Notes: a model not told the origin generated them from the letters alone. 64,000 nt of DNA from Acidimicrobiales bacterium (GCA_033344915.1 JAWPML010000001.1:1-64000), one strand, 5' to 3'. Shown: positions 25,151 to 33,802, numbered from the stretch's first letter. Translations and numbers: made by a program.

Positions 25151-25741
25151 CTACCGCGCCAGTTCACCGCGGTCGAAGGGCGGCAACATCCACTGGACGG
25201 CGGGGCCGATGGCGAGGAGCCACCAGACCGTCCCCCACCCGACGGTGCCGCCGAGCACCACACCGACCGCGAACGCGGTCGCCTCGATCAGGAAGCGGGC
25301 CCGCCGAATCGTCATGCCCCGCGCGTGGAGACCGGTCATGAGACCGTCGCGGGGACCCGGTCCGAGCCGCACCCCGAGGTAAAGGCCCGATCCGAGGGCG
25401 GTGACGAGGGGTCCGGCGATGGTGAGCGCGGCGCGCGCCGCGGTTGCGTCCGGGGTCTCGATGAGCCAGATGGCCAGATCGGTTGACGGCCCGATGATCG
25501 CGACGTTGGCGACCGTGCCCAGGCCGATCCGCACGCCGAGCGCCAGGGTCGCCACCAGCAACCCGACGCCGGTGACGATCGTCGCCGTGCCGATGCTCAA
25601 CGGCGTGTGGTCGGCGAGGCCGTCGTGGAAGACCGTCCAGGGCCCCTGTCCGTAGCCGCCCTGGACGATGAAGCCGAGGCCGAACCCGAACAGGACGAGA
25701 CCGAGGACGAGTTGGGGGACCCGGCGAAGCCGGGCGGTCAC
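25151..25741 (-). CDS. YczE/YyaS/YitT-like integral membrane protein
   Basis: A 196-residue inner-membrane protein with about five transmembrane helices. Family marks are G-F-G-L-G-F-I-V-Q-G-G-Y-G-Q-G-P-W near residues 19-35 and L-G-P-G-P-R-D-G-L-M-T-G-L near 124-136. Function unknown; a transport role is often assumed. The GTG start overlaps the stop of the nitrilase gene as GTGA, so the two are translationally coupled. The frame is open further upstream but lies over the nitrilase gene and is not membrane-like. Confidence 0.8.
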   Translation of the reverse strand: MTARLRRVPQLVLGLVLFGFGLGFIVQGGYGQGPWTVFHDGLADHTPLSIGTATIVTGVGLLVATLALGVRIGLGTVANVAIIGPSTDLAIWLIETPDATAARAALTIAGPLVTALGSGLYLGVRLGPGPRDGLMTGLHARGMTIRRARFLIEATAFAVGVVLGGTVGWGTVWWLLAIGPAVQWMLPPFDRGELAR

Positions 25742-26676
25742 CCGTCGCCGTCGAGCAGGGCGGCGAACTCGCGACGCACGAGATCGGTGATCGGCCGCTG
25801 TTCGCCGAGCCGCCATTCGGTCCACGGGAGCCAGCCGTGCCACTGGGCGACATGGTCGAAGTCCAGGTCCGCCACGATGACCTCCTCGCTCGCGCCGGCC
25901 GTTGCGAGGGCCACGGCGAACCCGGGGAACTCCGGCCCGCCGATGACGCTTCCGCCGGCCCACGACGAGTCGCCGTGCTCACTGCCGACCCGGTTGGACG
26001 ACACCGCGTAGACGAGGTTCTCCTGGGCTCGCACCAGCGTCGCGTGGGTCAGGTTCTCGCGGGCCTGGGGCAGATCGGATCGCCCGGTGGGGTTCACGAG
26101 GAGACGGGCGCCCTTCAGGCACTGGAGACGGGCCAGCTCGGGGTTGTTGTAGAAGTCGTAGCAGATCGAGATCGCGATCGGTCCGAGGGCCGTCTCGAAC
26201 ACGGGCAACTCGGTGCCGGGGGTGAAGCGGTCCGTTTCGAGCGGGATGCCGAGATGGAGCTTGCGATACGTCTGGATCGAGCCATCCGGGGCGACGAGGT
26301 TCGCGCTGTTGTGGATCGTGCCGGGCGTGTCGCCGGTCTCCTCGAACCCGTAGATCACGTGGATCGGGTGCCGCGCCGCTTCCGCCGCGAGTCGCGTCGC
26401 CGACGGGCCGTCGGCGGCCTCCGCCTGGCCGAGATGCCAGTCGCACGGCGCGTGGGCGGACGCGCAGCTCTCGCAGGATCCCCAGGTGTTCAGCGCGAGC
26501 TCCGGGAACACCACGAGATCGGCGCCCTGAGCGGCCGCCTCGCCGATCGCGTCGGCCATCTTCTCGAGGGTCGCAGCCTTGTCGCGGGGCACGGCAGCGA
26601 AGTTGACCGACGCCACGCGGATCGACGTCGGCCACCTGGGGTCGTTGATGCGGTGCGATGCGGGGCTGTCGGTCAT
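25738..26676 (-). CDS. Carbon-nitrogen hydrolase (nitrilase superfamily)
   Basis: A 312-residue amidase or nitrilase-superfamily enzyme. The Glu-Lys-Cys triad is complete: E59 in V-F-P-E-L-A-L-N, K138 in Y-R-K-L-H-L-G, C171 in S-I-C-Y-D. Three extra cysteines at residues 67, 70 and 77 directly after the catalytic Glu loop (C-E-S-C...C) are not usual and might bind metal or form a disulfide. The minus-strand hexamer CAGTAT lies six bases before the ATG. Substrate unknown; the coupled membrane protein might import or export it. It is divergent from the S4 gene, with 25 bases between. Confidence 0.88.
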   Translation of the reverse strand: MTDSPASHRINDPRWPTSIRVASVNFAAVPRDKAATLEKMADAIGEAAAQGADLVVFPELALNTWGSCESCASAHAPCDWHLGQAEAADGPSATRLAAEAARHPIHVIYGFEETGDTPGTIHNSANLVAPDGSIQTYRKLHLGIPLETDRFTPGTELPVFETALGPIAISICYDFYNNPELARLQCLKGARLLVNPTGRSDLPQARENLTHATLVRAQENLVYAVSSNRVGSEHGDSSWAGGSVIGGPEFPGFAVALATAGASEEVIVADLDFDHVAQWHGWLPWTEWRLGEQRPITDLVRREFAALLDGDG

Positions 26677-26701
26677 CCGGTCATACTGCCAGACTCGACC
26701 G

Positions 26702-27070
26702 ATGGCGGTTCGCGTCGACAAGTGGCTGTGGTCGGTCCGGGTCTACAAGACCCGCACGAAGGCCGCGGACGCGTGCAGTGACGGCAAGGTGCTCGTCAAC
26801 GACACGACGGCGAAGCCGGCGACCCGGGTCGATGTCGGCGATGTCGTCGTCGCCCACCGGCGCGATCGCATCGTGGTCTATGTGGTGAAGGAGACGATCG
26901 AGAAACGGGTGTCGGCGGCGCGAGCGGCGGCGTGCGTGGAGGACCGTTCACCACCTCCCGAGCCGCGGGAGGCGCCGGCCGCGGCCGTGTTCGCCCGCCG
27001 GGACCGGGGAGCGGGACGGCCGACGAAGCGGGAGCGGCGCGACATCGACCGTCTCCGGCGTCGCTCCTGA
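26702..27070 (+). CDS. S4-domain RNA-binding protein (Hsp15-like)
   Basis: A 122-residue protein with an N-terminal S4 domain: R-V-D-K-W-L-W-S-V-R-V-Y-K-T-R-T at residues 3-18 and V-L-V-N-D near 30-34 match the Hsp15/HslR group, which rescues stalled 50S subunits carrying peptidyl-tRNA. The C-terminal half is basic and Ala/Pro-rich, ending in R-R-D-I-D-R-L-R-R-R-S. A CAGACT hexamer ends six bases before the ATG, supporting this start over an in-frame one 41 codons upstream. Confidence 0.88.
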   Translation: MAVRVDKWLWSVRVYKTRTKAADACSDGKVLVNDTTAKPATRVDVGDVVVAHRRDRIVVYVVKETIEKRVSAARAAACVEDRSPPPEPREAPAAAVFARRDRGAGRPTKRERRDIDRLRRRS

Positions 27071-27095
27071 GGCCGTCCCGAGGTCGAGATGGTGT

Positions 27096-27136
27096 GGTAA
27101 AGGTCACTTGTCATTTTATCAAGGTCGCTTTACCCT
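27096..27136 (+). promoter_or_regulatory. Promoter with 39-bp palindromic operator for the XRE/beta-lactamase operon
   Basis: The inverted repeat has GGTAAAG (27096-27102) pairing with CTTTACC (27128-27134) and CTTG (27107-27110) with CAAG (27120-27123), all on one axis. Within it, a -35-like TTGTCA (27108-27113) and -10-like TACCCT (27131-27136) are spaced by 17 bases, and the -10 ends seven bases before the ATG at 27144. It is an A+T-rich patch in a G+C-rich region. The operon's own XRE regulator is the obvious candidate ligand. Confidence 0.65.
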
Positions 27137-27143
27137 CCGATCC

Positions 27144-27539
27144 ATGAGCGAATCGGCGACAGACATCCGCAACCGCATCGAGTACCGCCGGGACATGGTG
27201 CCCGCGATCGCCGGCTATGGCGCATTGCTCGCCGTGGCCCTGGCGGTCGTCGGCGACGAGGTGGACTCCGTCTTCGAGTGGGCCCTGATGCTCTCGCCCC
27301 TGCTTCCTGCGATGTGGGGCGTGCGGGCCGTCGTCCGTCAGCTCCGGCGGGTGGACGAGTACCAGCGCACCCTGCAACTCGAGGCGATGGCGGCCGGCTT
27401 CGCGGCGGCGATGATCGCCGCCCTCACGCTCGGCTTCCTCGGTGTGGCCGGCGTGGCGAGCCGGTCCACGGGCTGGATCGTCTATGGCGCGGGCATGGCC
27501 ACGTGGGCCGTCGTCGCGTTCGGTCAGGCTCGGGCGTGA
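27144..27539 (+). CDS. Four-helix membrane protein, partner of XRE regulator
   Basis: A 131-residue inner-membrane protein with about four hydrophobic segments arranged as two hairpins and an R-R-V-D-E-Y-Q-R-T-L-Q-L-E motif between them. The R-x-D-E-x-x-R segment and the tight link to a small XRE regulator are typical of a common two-gene module whose function is not established. The ATG lies seven bases after a -10 hexamer. The stop overlaps the next start as GTGA. Confidence 0.75.
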   Translation: MSESATDIRNRIEYRRDMVPAIAGYGALLAVALAVVGDEVDSVFEWALMLSPLLPAMWGVRAVVRQLRRVDEYQRTLQLEAMAAGFAAAMIAALTLGFLGVAGVASRSTGWIVYGAGMATWAVVAFGQARA

Positions 27540-27754
27540 AGAGCCGGCTGCGGGCGATGCGGGCGGAGGTGGGATGGAGCCAGGCTGCGCTCGCCGACGT
27601 CCTCGGGGTGTCGCGCCAGACGGTCAACGCCATCGAGACCGGCCGCTACGACCCGAGCCTGCCGGTCGCCTTCGCCATCGCGGCGGCGTTCGACACGACG
27701 ATCGAGGACATCTTCATTCCGGAGCCGGCCGACCGGGAGAACCCCGCGCGGTGA
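27536..27754 (+). CDS. Small XRE-family (Cro/C1-type) transcriptional regulator
   Basis: A 72-residue protein that is almost all helix-turn-helix: R-L-R-A-M-R-A-E-V-G-W-S-Q-A-A-L-A-D at the start, recognition helix V-S-R-Q-T-V-N-A-I-E-T-G, and the closing I-E-D-I-F motif. It belongs to the short YozG-like group. It overlaps both its neighbours by four bases (GTGA), which makes it one translational unit with the membrane protein and the beta-lactamase. It probably autoregulates through the palindrome at 27096-27134. Confidence 0.9.
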   Translation: MKSRLRAMRAEVGWSQAALADVLGVSRQTVNAIETGRYDPSLPVAFAIAAAFDTTIEDIFIPEPADRENPAR

Positions 27755-28605
27755 TCGTCCGGTGGGCCGTGTGCACGGCGATGGTCATGGTGCTCGCGGC
27801 GTGCGCCGACCGCGGCACGGGCACCGCGCCCGCGACCGGCACCGAACCGAGCCTCGTCGAGGAACCCGACTGGGCCAATCTGTTCGAGGAGCACGGCGTC
27901 GAGGGCACCTTCGTCCTCCGCGAGATCGGCGACACCACGATCCGGGTCCACGATCCTGCCCGGGCCCGACGGGCGGAGATCCCGGCCTCCACGTTCAAGA
28001 TCCTGAACTCGCTCATCGCCCTGGAGACGGGCGTCGTCGCCGACGTCGACACGGCGATTGATTGGGACGGCGTCGAACGGTCCGTCGCCGCATGGAATCG
28101 GGACCACTCGCTGCGGACCGGGATCGAGGTCTCGGCGGTGTGGCTGTACCAGGAGATCGCGCGTGAGGTCGGATCCGTCCGCATGGCGGAGATGGTGGAC
28201 GCCGCGGACTACGGAAACGCCGACATCGGCGGACCGATCGACGAGTTCTGGCTGCGTGGTGCGCTGCGGATCTCGCCGGTCGAGCAGATCGACTTCCTCG
28301 CTCGTCTCGTCACCGGTGATCTGCCCTTCGACCTCGCCCACGTCGATGCGGTGCGCGAGATCCTCGTGCGGGAGTCAGGCCCCGGCTGGGTGTGGGCCCA
28401 CAAGACCGGCACTGCGCTCGCTGCGGAGCCCGTGCTCGGCTGGCTCGTCGGGTTCACCGAGTACGAGGGGCGGGAGTGGGTGTACGCGATGAACCTCGAT
28501 CTCGGCACGATCGATCTGCCCGAGGAGATCGAACCCGAGGTCCGACAACTCGTCGCCCGGAGCATCCTCGAACGGGCCGGGGCCCTGCCCGCCGGCTCCG
28601 GTTAG
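27751..28605 (+). CDS. Class D (OXA-type) beta-lactamase, lipoprotein
   Basis: A 284-residue serine beta-lactamase or penicillin-recognising relative, predicted lipoprotein (lipobox L-A-A-C, Cys 18). All class D motifs are intact: S80-T-F-K83, S128-A-V130, Y154-G-N156, K218-T-G220, plus W167 near the position of the Trp that stabilises the carboxylated lysine. The surroundings also match OXA enzymes: F-K-I-L-N-S-L-I-A-L-E-T-G and W-D-G-V-E-R-S-V-A-A-W-N. It hydrolyses beta-lactams or acts as a sensor; which is not decidable here. The GTG start overlaps the XRE stop. The stop overlaps the convergent MMPL stop by four bases. Confidence 0.9.
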   Translation: MIVRWAVCTAMVMVLAACADRGTGTAPATGTEPSLVEEPDWANLFEEHGVEGTFVLREIGDTTIRVHDPARARRAEIPASTFKILNSLIALETGVVADVDTAIDWDGVERSVAAWNRDHSLRTGIEVSAVWLYQEIAREVGSVRMAEMVDAADYGNADIGGPIDEFWLRGALRISPVEQIDFLARLVTGDLPFDLAHVDAVREILVRESGPGWVWAHKTGTALAAEPVLGWLVGFTEYEGREWVYAMNLDLGTIDLPEEIEPEVRQLVARSILERAGALPAGSG

Positions 28606-30893
28606 GCGCCGACGATCTCCCGGTCGCTCCGGTGCGCCGCGGCACCCTCGAGTTCGATGTGGGGGAGGATCCGGTCGAGCCACCGGGGGATCCACCAGTT
28701 GCGCGATCCCAGCAGCTCCATGGTGGCCGGAACGAGCAGCATGCGGACGAGGGTGGCGTCGAGAATGATCGCCGACGCGAGCCCGGTGCCGAAGACCTGG
28801 ATGATCCGGTCGTCCTCCAGCAGGAAGCTGCCGAACACGACCGCCATGATCGCGGCGGCGGCGGTGATCACCCGGGCGGTGCCGGCCAAACCGTCGGCGA
28901 CGGATTCGACGGGGTCGCCGGTGCGGTCGTACTCCTCGCGGATCCGCGAGATCAGGAAGACCTCGTAGTCCATCGAGAGACCGAAGACGATGGCGAACAT
29001 CATCATCGGGATGAAGGGCTCGATCGGCGCCGGTTCGATGCCGGTCAGATCGCTCAGCCAACCCCACTGGAAGATCGCCACCACCACGCCGTAGGCGGCG
29101 CTGATCGACAGCAGGTTCATGATCACAGCCTTGAGCGGCACCAGCAGCGAGCGGAACACCGCCATCAGCAGGAGGAACGACACCGTGAGGACGGCGGCGA
29201 AGAAGATCGGGGTCCGCCCCGCGAGATAGTCGCTGAAGTCGATGCTCGCCGCCGTGCCTCCGGTGAGGAAGACCTCGAGGGTGGAGTCGCCGACGGCGAC
29301 CGGGATGACGTCGTCGCGCAGATGGTTGACGAGGCGTTCGGTGGCGAGGTCCTGGGGTGCGGTCGTCGGCACCACCCGGAGGATGAACGCTTCGGCGGCC
29401 GCCGGATCGTTCGGGATCGGCCCGAAGGTGGCCGCCACGCCCGGATCGGCCGCGAGGGCGTCCACGACCGTGGACAGCTGGGCGACGTCGGCGGCCGAGC
29501 CGGCTCGGGCGGTGACCAGGAACGGCCCGTTGAATCCGGGGCCGAAGCCCTCGGCGACCAGCTCGTACGCCTTGCGTGTGGTGCTCTCCTCGGGATAGTT
29601 GCTCTCGTCGGAGAATCCGAGTCGGAGCCCGAGGACCGGTGCGGTGAGCACGAGCAACAGCGCCGTGCCCACCAGGGCGACCGACCACGGACGGGACTGG
29701 ACGAGCCGGCTCCAGCGATAGGCGAACGTCTCGCGGAGCGGTTTGATCTCGCGGGCGGCCAGCGGGCGCTTGAGCACGGGGACGAACAGGCCGGCGACCA
29801 GCACGACGAGCGCGGCGACGAACGCGCCGGCGAGCGGCGCGATGCCGAGGCCGACGCCGAGGAGTCCGACGGCGACGAGCCCGGCCGCGAGCACGCCGCG
29901 CACCCGGGTCACCTCGAGACGTCCGGCGCCGAAACCGAGCAGTGCGGGCAGCAGGGTGAGCGAGGAGATGAGCGTGACGAGCACCGTCGCCGCCATGCTC
30001 ATGCCGATGCCCGTCACGAAGGGCAGACCGATGGCGAGCAGGCCGAGTAGCGACAGCACGACGGTGAGGCCGGCGAAGAGCACGGCGCGACCGCTGGTGG
30101 CCATGGCCCGGGTGATCGCCCCGAGCGGGTCCTCGCCCTCGTGGATGAGATCGCGGTAGCGGTTGATGATGAAGAGGGCGTAGTCGATGCCCACGCCGAG
30201 CCCGACCATCACGGCGAGCGTGGTCGCGAACTGGGGGCCGTGGGTGAGATTCGAGACGAGCAGCGTGAGGGTGAGGCCGCCGGCCACGCCGAGCACGGCC
30301 CCGCCGATCGAGAGCCCCATCGCGATGACCGATCCGGTCGCGAGGATGAGGATCACCACGGCGAACGCGACGCCGATGAGCTCGGTCTCGGGCGGCTCGA
30401 ACGCGGCGAGCGCCTGTCCGCCCAGCTCGACCGTGAGCCCGTCGACCTCCGGGATGAGCTCGGCGAGCTCCTCGCCGATCAGACCGGACTCCTCCTGGCT
30501 GACCTCCCGATCGAGGTTCACATCGGCGAAGCCGATCGTCCCGTCCGGGTTGATCGCGCCGCCGCTGCCCTCGTAGGGCGAGGCGACCGTGACGAACTCG
30601 ATCTCGTTCGCGGCGGCGAACATGGCGGTCAGCTCCTCGACGATCGCCGGGTCGTCGACGCCCTGCTCGGCCGTGAAGACGATCTGACCCGTCAACCCGT
30701 TGCCGAGACCGCCGAAGTACTCGTCGACCACCTCGAAACCGGCTTCGGTCTCCGATCCCGGGATCTCCTGTTCGGCATCGAAACCGCTGCCGAGCGTCGC
30801 GACCGCGATGCCCATCAGGGCGAGAGCGGCGAACCAGAACCCCACCGCTTTGCCGCGATTCTGATGACACCAGCGTCCGATTCGAGCGACCAT
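28602..30893 (-). CDS. MMPL-family RND transporter
   Basis: A 763-residue inner-membrane exporter of the MMPL/RND class, which in actinobacteria moves lipids or hydrophobic compounds with the proton gradient. Two repeats are visible, each one transmembrane helix, a large extracytoplasmic loop, then five helices. The conserved helix-4 segment G-L-G-V-G-I-D-Y-A-L-F of repeat 1 and F-G-L-S-M-D-Y-E-V-F of repeat 2 carry the proton-relay Asp-Tyr pairs. A CAGACT hexamer (30900-30905) ends six bases before the ATG. Substrate unknown. Confidence 0.92.
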   Translation of the reverse strand: MVARIGRWCHQNRGKAVGFWFAALALMGIAVATLGSGFDAEQEIPGSETEAGFEVVDEYFGGLGNGLTGQIVFTAEQGVDDPAIVEELTAMFAAANEIEFVTVASPYEGSGGAINPDGTIGFADVNLDREVSQEESGLIGEELAELIPEVDGLTVELGGQALAAFEPPETELIGVAFAVVILILATGSVIAMGLSIGGAVLGVAGGLTLTLLVSNLTHGPQFATTLAVMVGLGVGIDYALFIINRYRDLIHEGEDPLGAITRAMATSGRAVLFAGLTVVLSLLGLLAIGLPFVTGIGMSMAATVLVTLISSLTLLPALLGFGAGRLEVTRVRGVLAAGLVAVGLLGVGLGIAPLAGAFVAALVVLVAGLFVPVLKRPLAAREIKPLRETFAYRWSRLVQSRPWSVALVGTALLLVLTAPVLGLRLGFSDESNYPEESTTRKAYELVAEGFGPGFNGPFLVTARAGSAADVAQLSTVVDALAADPGVAATFGPIPNDPAAAEAFILRVVPTTAPQDLATERLVNHLRDDVIPVAVGDSTLEVFLTGGTAASIDFSDYLAGRTPIFFAAVLTVSFLLLMAVFRSLLVPLKAVIMNLLSISAAYGVVVAIFQWGWLSDLTGIEPAPIEPFIPMMMFAIVFGLSMDYEVFLISRIREEYDRTGDPVESVADGLAGTARVITAAAAIMAVVFGSFLLEDDRIIQVFGTGLASAIILDATLVRMLLVPATMELLGSRNWWIPRWLDRILPHIELEGAAAHRSDREIVGA

Positions 30894-30946
30894 CTCGCCA
30901 GTCTGGTGGGGGGACGGACCGTTGGTCGTGATCGGGTGGTGTGACG

Positions 30947-30962
30947 TCGGCCACGCGGCCGA
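30947..30962 (-). terminator. TCGGCC-ACGC-GGCCGA hairpin after HAD nucleotidase
   Basis: A perfect 6-bp stem with a four-base loop lies seven bases beyond the stop of the HAD gene. No T-run, so a weak candidate terminator. Confidence 0.35.
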
Positions 30963-30968
30963 GGTCGG

Positions 30969-32372
30969 TCAGTCCGTGGCTGCGTCGTGGGGGAGCGACC
31001 CCCGCGCGGCGCGGATGTAGCCGTAGGGGGTCTCGGCGCGGAAGTTGCTGACCCGGCTCGTGTACACGTCGGCGTACTTCTCCACCTGACGGGCGAAGAG
31101 GCTCTTGTCGATACCGGCCCGCATGAGCGGGCCCCAGGTGCGGTTTCCCTGCTCGGTGGCGGCGCGGGCGAGGGGCGCGATCCGGCCGTCGATCTCGGTC
31201 ACCGCGGCCGCGGCCGCCTCGACCTCGGCATCCAGCTCGCTGTGGTCCTCGCCCTGCACCACCTTGTGCCGTCGGGCCATACGCAACGCCGAGTGGGCCC
31301 GTTCCCGAGCGATCTTGACGTCCATCATCTCGCGGAGCCGAGTGCTGTCGTCGGCGAACGCGGCGGCGGCGGCGACTTCCGCCTCGAGCTCGCGTGCGAT
31401 CAGGGCGGTGCGCCACCGCAGCACGTCCTTGGTGACGTGGACGTCGCCGAAGAGGTGGTCGCCGACATAGAGGAACTGGGCCGGATCGTGCTCCAGGCTG
31501 TCCTCGACCATGCGGGCGTTGCCGCCGTGGTACACCTCGCCGGGCACCAGCGGGCCGAGGTGGGGTTCGAGCAGCCCGCGCCGTTCGTCGACCACCCGGA
31601 AGATCGGGCCCGGCTCGGAGAAGAACCGGGGCTTCGCGGCGGCCACGATGACGATGTCGAAGAGGTCCCGCCAGGTCTCGCCGTCCGGCATGAAGCGGTC
31701 GACGGCCCAGTTCATCATGTGCTGGGTGTAGGACCATTCGGAGTTCGTGATGAGCAGCAGCTGTTTCCCGGCGAGGCGCTGTTCCTGCAGCGTCGGGACC
31801 AGCTCGGGATCGGGGTCGACGAAGCGCTCGGGGTCGGCGACGATCGCGGCCTTCAGCGAACCGTCGCGGTGCACCGTGCCGAGGGCATGGTCGATGGCGC
31901 GGTACAGCGACGCGTAGGAGGTGATCCCCGGCAGCGGTTTCACGTCGTGACGGGCCACCAGCTGGCACCACAGCGAGGCCCGGCTCAGCTCGAACAGGGT
32001 GTTCATGAACTCGAAGCGATCGTCGCTCAGCTCCACGACGGTGCCGTAGTAGGTGTCGCGCAGGTCACGGAAGCCCAGGTGGGAATCGCCGTGCTGGGCC
32101 CGCACGGCGTAGCCGAATCGGGTGGCCTTCACGAGGTTGCCGAGGTCGAGGTCGAACGTGAGCCCGAGGGTGAAGGCGTCGGGATCGAACGTGAGGTCCT
32201 CGACCGGCCATCCCTGGTCGGCGAGCACGCCGCGGGCGTGTTCGAACGCGGCGCGCTCCCACTCGTCCACGAAGTAGTGGATCAGCGTGTAGTCCATGTC
32301 GTAGCCGATGGCCCGCACGCCGCGGAGGTTGAGGGTGCGGTTGGAGAAAACGCCGCGGGCCGGATCGGTCAC
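30969..32372 (-). CDS. HAD-superfamily 5'-nucleotidase (HAD-IG type)
   Basis: A 467-residue cytoplasmic phosphatase of the HAD-IG 5'-nucleotidase family, related to purine (IMP/GMP) 5'-nucleotidases. The nucleophile motif I-G-Y-D-M-D-Y-T-L is at residues 22-30 (Asp 25 nucleophile, Asp 27 acid). Motif II is in L-L-L-I-T-N-S, and the late acidic motif is Y-V-G-D-H-L-F-G-D. The C-terminal helices are Ala/Glu-rich. The GTG start overlaps the stop of the preceding gene as GTGA, making it the third gene of a coupled operon. Confidence 0.9.
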   Translation of the reverse strand: MTDPARGVFSNRTLNLRGVRAIGYDMDYTLIHYFVDEWERAAFEHARGVLADQGWPVEDLTFDPDAFTLGLTFDLDLGNLVKATRFGYAVRAQHGDSHLGFRDLRDTYYGTVVELSDDRFEFMNTLFELSRASLWCQLVARHDVKPLPGITSYASLYRAIDHALGTVHRDGSLKAAIVADPERFVDPDPELVPTLQEQRLAGKQLLLITNSEWSYTQHMMNWAVDRFMPDGETWRDLFDIVIVAAAKPRFFSEPGPIFRVVDERRGLLEPHLGPLVPGEVYHGGNARMVEDSLEHDPAQFLYVGDHLFGDVHVTKDVLRWRTALIARELEAEVAAAAAFADDSTRLREMMDVKIARERAHSALRMARRHKVVQGEDHSELDAEVEAAAAAVTEIDGRIAPLARAATEQGNRTWGPLMRAGIDKSLFARQVEKYADVYTSRVSNFRAETPYGYIRAARGSLPHDAATD

Positions 32373-32821
32373 GTCGTCAGTGTCGCACGTCGTACCGGCT
32401 CGATCGCGTCCACATAGTCGGCGAGTCGCGCCGCGATCTCGATCGGGGCTTCGGGGTCGTCGGGGTCCGGCGGTTCCCAGACCTCGGAGATCCGACGCCA
32501 TCCCTCCATGCCGAGGAACGGTCCGGCTTCGGCGTCCTTGCCCAGCGCCTTGCGCCACGCGCCCGTGCCCGTGAGCCGGTCCAGGGCGGCTTGGTTCTCG
32601 GCTTCCTTCGGGTACTCGGCGTGGTAGCCGATCTCGAGGGCGGCCTCGCCGTCCACGCGGATGAGTTGCGCCTCGTAGTGCTCGCGAGCGGCGCGCCCCT
32701 CGGCGTCGCCGAACCAGACCTTCAGCCCCCGGCGGTGCGATGTCGCCTGCGGCTCGCCCAGTTCGTCGTCGACGAACCCCTCGAAGGCGTCGAGCACGTG
32801 CTCGAAGAAGTTGCGCTCCAC
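32369..32821 (-). CDS. Hypothetical protein in nucleotidase operon
   Basis: No family recognised. A 150-residue acidic soluble protein. The N-terminal third is helical (F-F-E-H-V-L-D-A-F-E-G-F-V-D-D-E-L); the middle is probably a small sheet with Y-E-A-Q-L-I-R-V-D-G-E-A-A-L-E-I-G-Y-H. Its later part, W-R-R-I-S-E-V-W-E-P-P, suggests a folded domain. Start is GTG, one base after the stop of the PPOX gene, and its own stop overlaps the nucleotidase start. The tight coupling suggests a joint role, not identified. Confidence 0.7.
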   Translation of the reverse strand: MERNFFEHVLDAFEGFVDDELGEPQATSHRRGLKVWFGDAEGRAAREHYEAQLIRVDGEAALEIGYHAEYPKEAENQAALDRLTGTGAWRKALGKDAEAGPFLGMEGWRRISEVWEPPDPDDPEAPIEIAARLADYVDAIEPVRRATLTT

Positions 32822-32822
32822 G

Positions 32823-33242
32823 TCAGCCGTTGATCATGCCGGTGACGGACCGGGGCGTGAGCCGGATCACGCATCGGCCGTCGGCGACCATCGCCCGGCG
32901 GTACTCGTCCCAGTCGTCGTGGTCGCCGGCGACCGCCCGGTAGACCTCGATCAGCTCCTCGACGGCGGCGTCGTCGGGAGCCGTCGCGACGTCCGACAGT
33001 TCGGCGGTGGCGTCGATGGAGACGTAGGAGTAGGCGGCGGGGTTCGTGACGTGCAGCAGTACCCGTCCGTCGCGGGCGATGTTGCGGGTCTTCGCCCGGT
33101 CGTGGGTGACGCTGATCTTGATCGTGTCGCCCATCACCGCGTAGGCGATGTCCGAGGACTGGGCCCGGCCGTCGCGGCGCAGCGTGATGAGCACCCCGTT
33201 GCGTCGTCCGGCGGCCCACTCGAGTGCTTCGGCGATCTCCAT
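32823..33242 (-). CDS. PPOX-class F420-dependent oxidoreductase (TIGR03618 type)
   Basis: A 139-residue split-beta-barrel flavin/deazaflavin enzyme similar to the F420H2-dependent members related to Rv1155. The strand pattern G-V-L-I-T-L-R-R-D-G-R-A-Q-S-S-D-I-A-Y near residues 16-34 and the conserved K-T-R-N-I region, which usually contacts the cofactor phosphate, are present. First gene of a three-gene minus-strand operon. The hexamer TAGACC lies six bases before the ATG. Confidence 0.88.
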   Translation of the reverse strand: MEIAEALEWAAGRRNGVLITLRRDGRAQSSDIAYAVMGDTIKISVTHDRAKTRNIARDGRVLLHVTNPAAYSYVSIDATAELSDVATAPDDAAVEELIEVYRAVAGDHDDWDEYRRAMVADGRCVIRLTPRSVTGMING

Positions 33243-33325
33243 GCGTCGGGTCTAGCACCCGAGGCGAGCCCGCGAAACCGGCCGTGGGGCTCACACACCC
33301 ACCGTCGGATCCGACAGGGAGCGTC

Positions 33326-33802
33326 ATGCATCTGCTGCGATCACGACGTCGACGCGTCCGCTCGATCGCCGTCGCCGGCGCGGTCGTGCTCGCCGCCATC
33401 GGCCCGGTCCCGCTCGCCGGGGCCGCGGACTCCACCGGCGACCTCGACGACGGGATGTCGCACGAACGGGTCTCCGAGCTCGTCGCCGACCTCCTCGCGG
33501 GGCTGGGCGTGCCCGAGGACGAGGTCGACGCGGTGGTGGCCGAGGTCCTCGCCGGCGTGGCGGGTCGGCTGAACCGGATGGTGGACGAGGGTTTCGTCAC
33601 CGTCCCGCAGATCGAGGAGCGCCACGAGGGGCGGGCCGACGTCGGGTCGCCGCCGCCGGAGCCCTACCCAACGAACGCACCACCGGCGCCGACCGCCCCG
33701 CCGCCTGCGGTCTCCTACCCCGACACCGGGCCGACCCTCGGCGATCCGCCGCCCCCGCCCCCGGCTGCCGGTCCGACCGCCGTGATGGAGGCGCCGCAGT
33801 GA
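33326..33802 (+). CDS. Exported protein with helical domain and Pro-rich tail
   Basis: Function unknown. The 158-residue product has a Sec signal peptide (R-R-R-R-V-R-S-I-A-V-A-G-A-V-V-L-A-A-I, cleavage likely after A-G-A near residue 32). A compact helical region (about 35-90) follows, rich in Val/Leu/Glu/Asp, and then a Pro-rich tail to the end, with five or more consecutive prolines. The ATG is preceded by AGGGAG at a good distance, so this start is firm. The stop shares a base with the following lipoprotein start (TGATG), and the two are probably partners. Confidence 0.7.
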   Translation: MHLLRSRRRRVRSIAVAGAVVLAAIGPVPLAGAADSTGDLDDGMSHERVSELVADLLAGLGVPEDEVDAVVAEVLAGVAGRLNRMVDEGFVTVPQIEERHEGRADVGSPPPEPYPTNAPPAPTAPPPAVSYPDTGPTLGDPPPPPPAAGPTAVMEAPQ

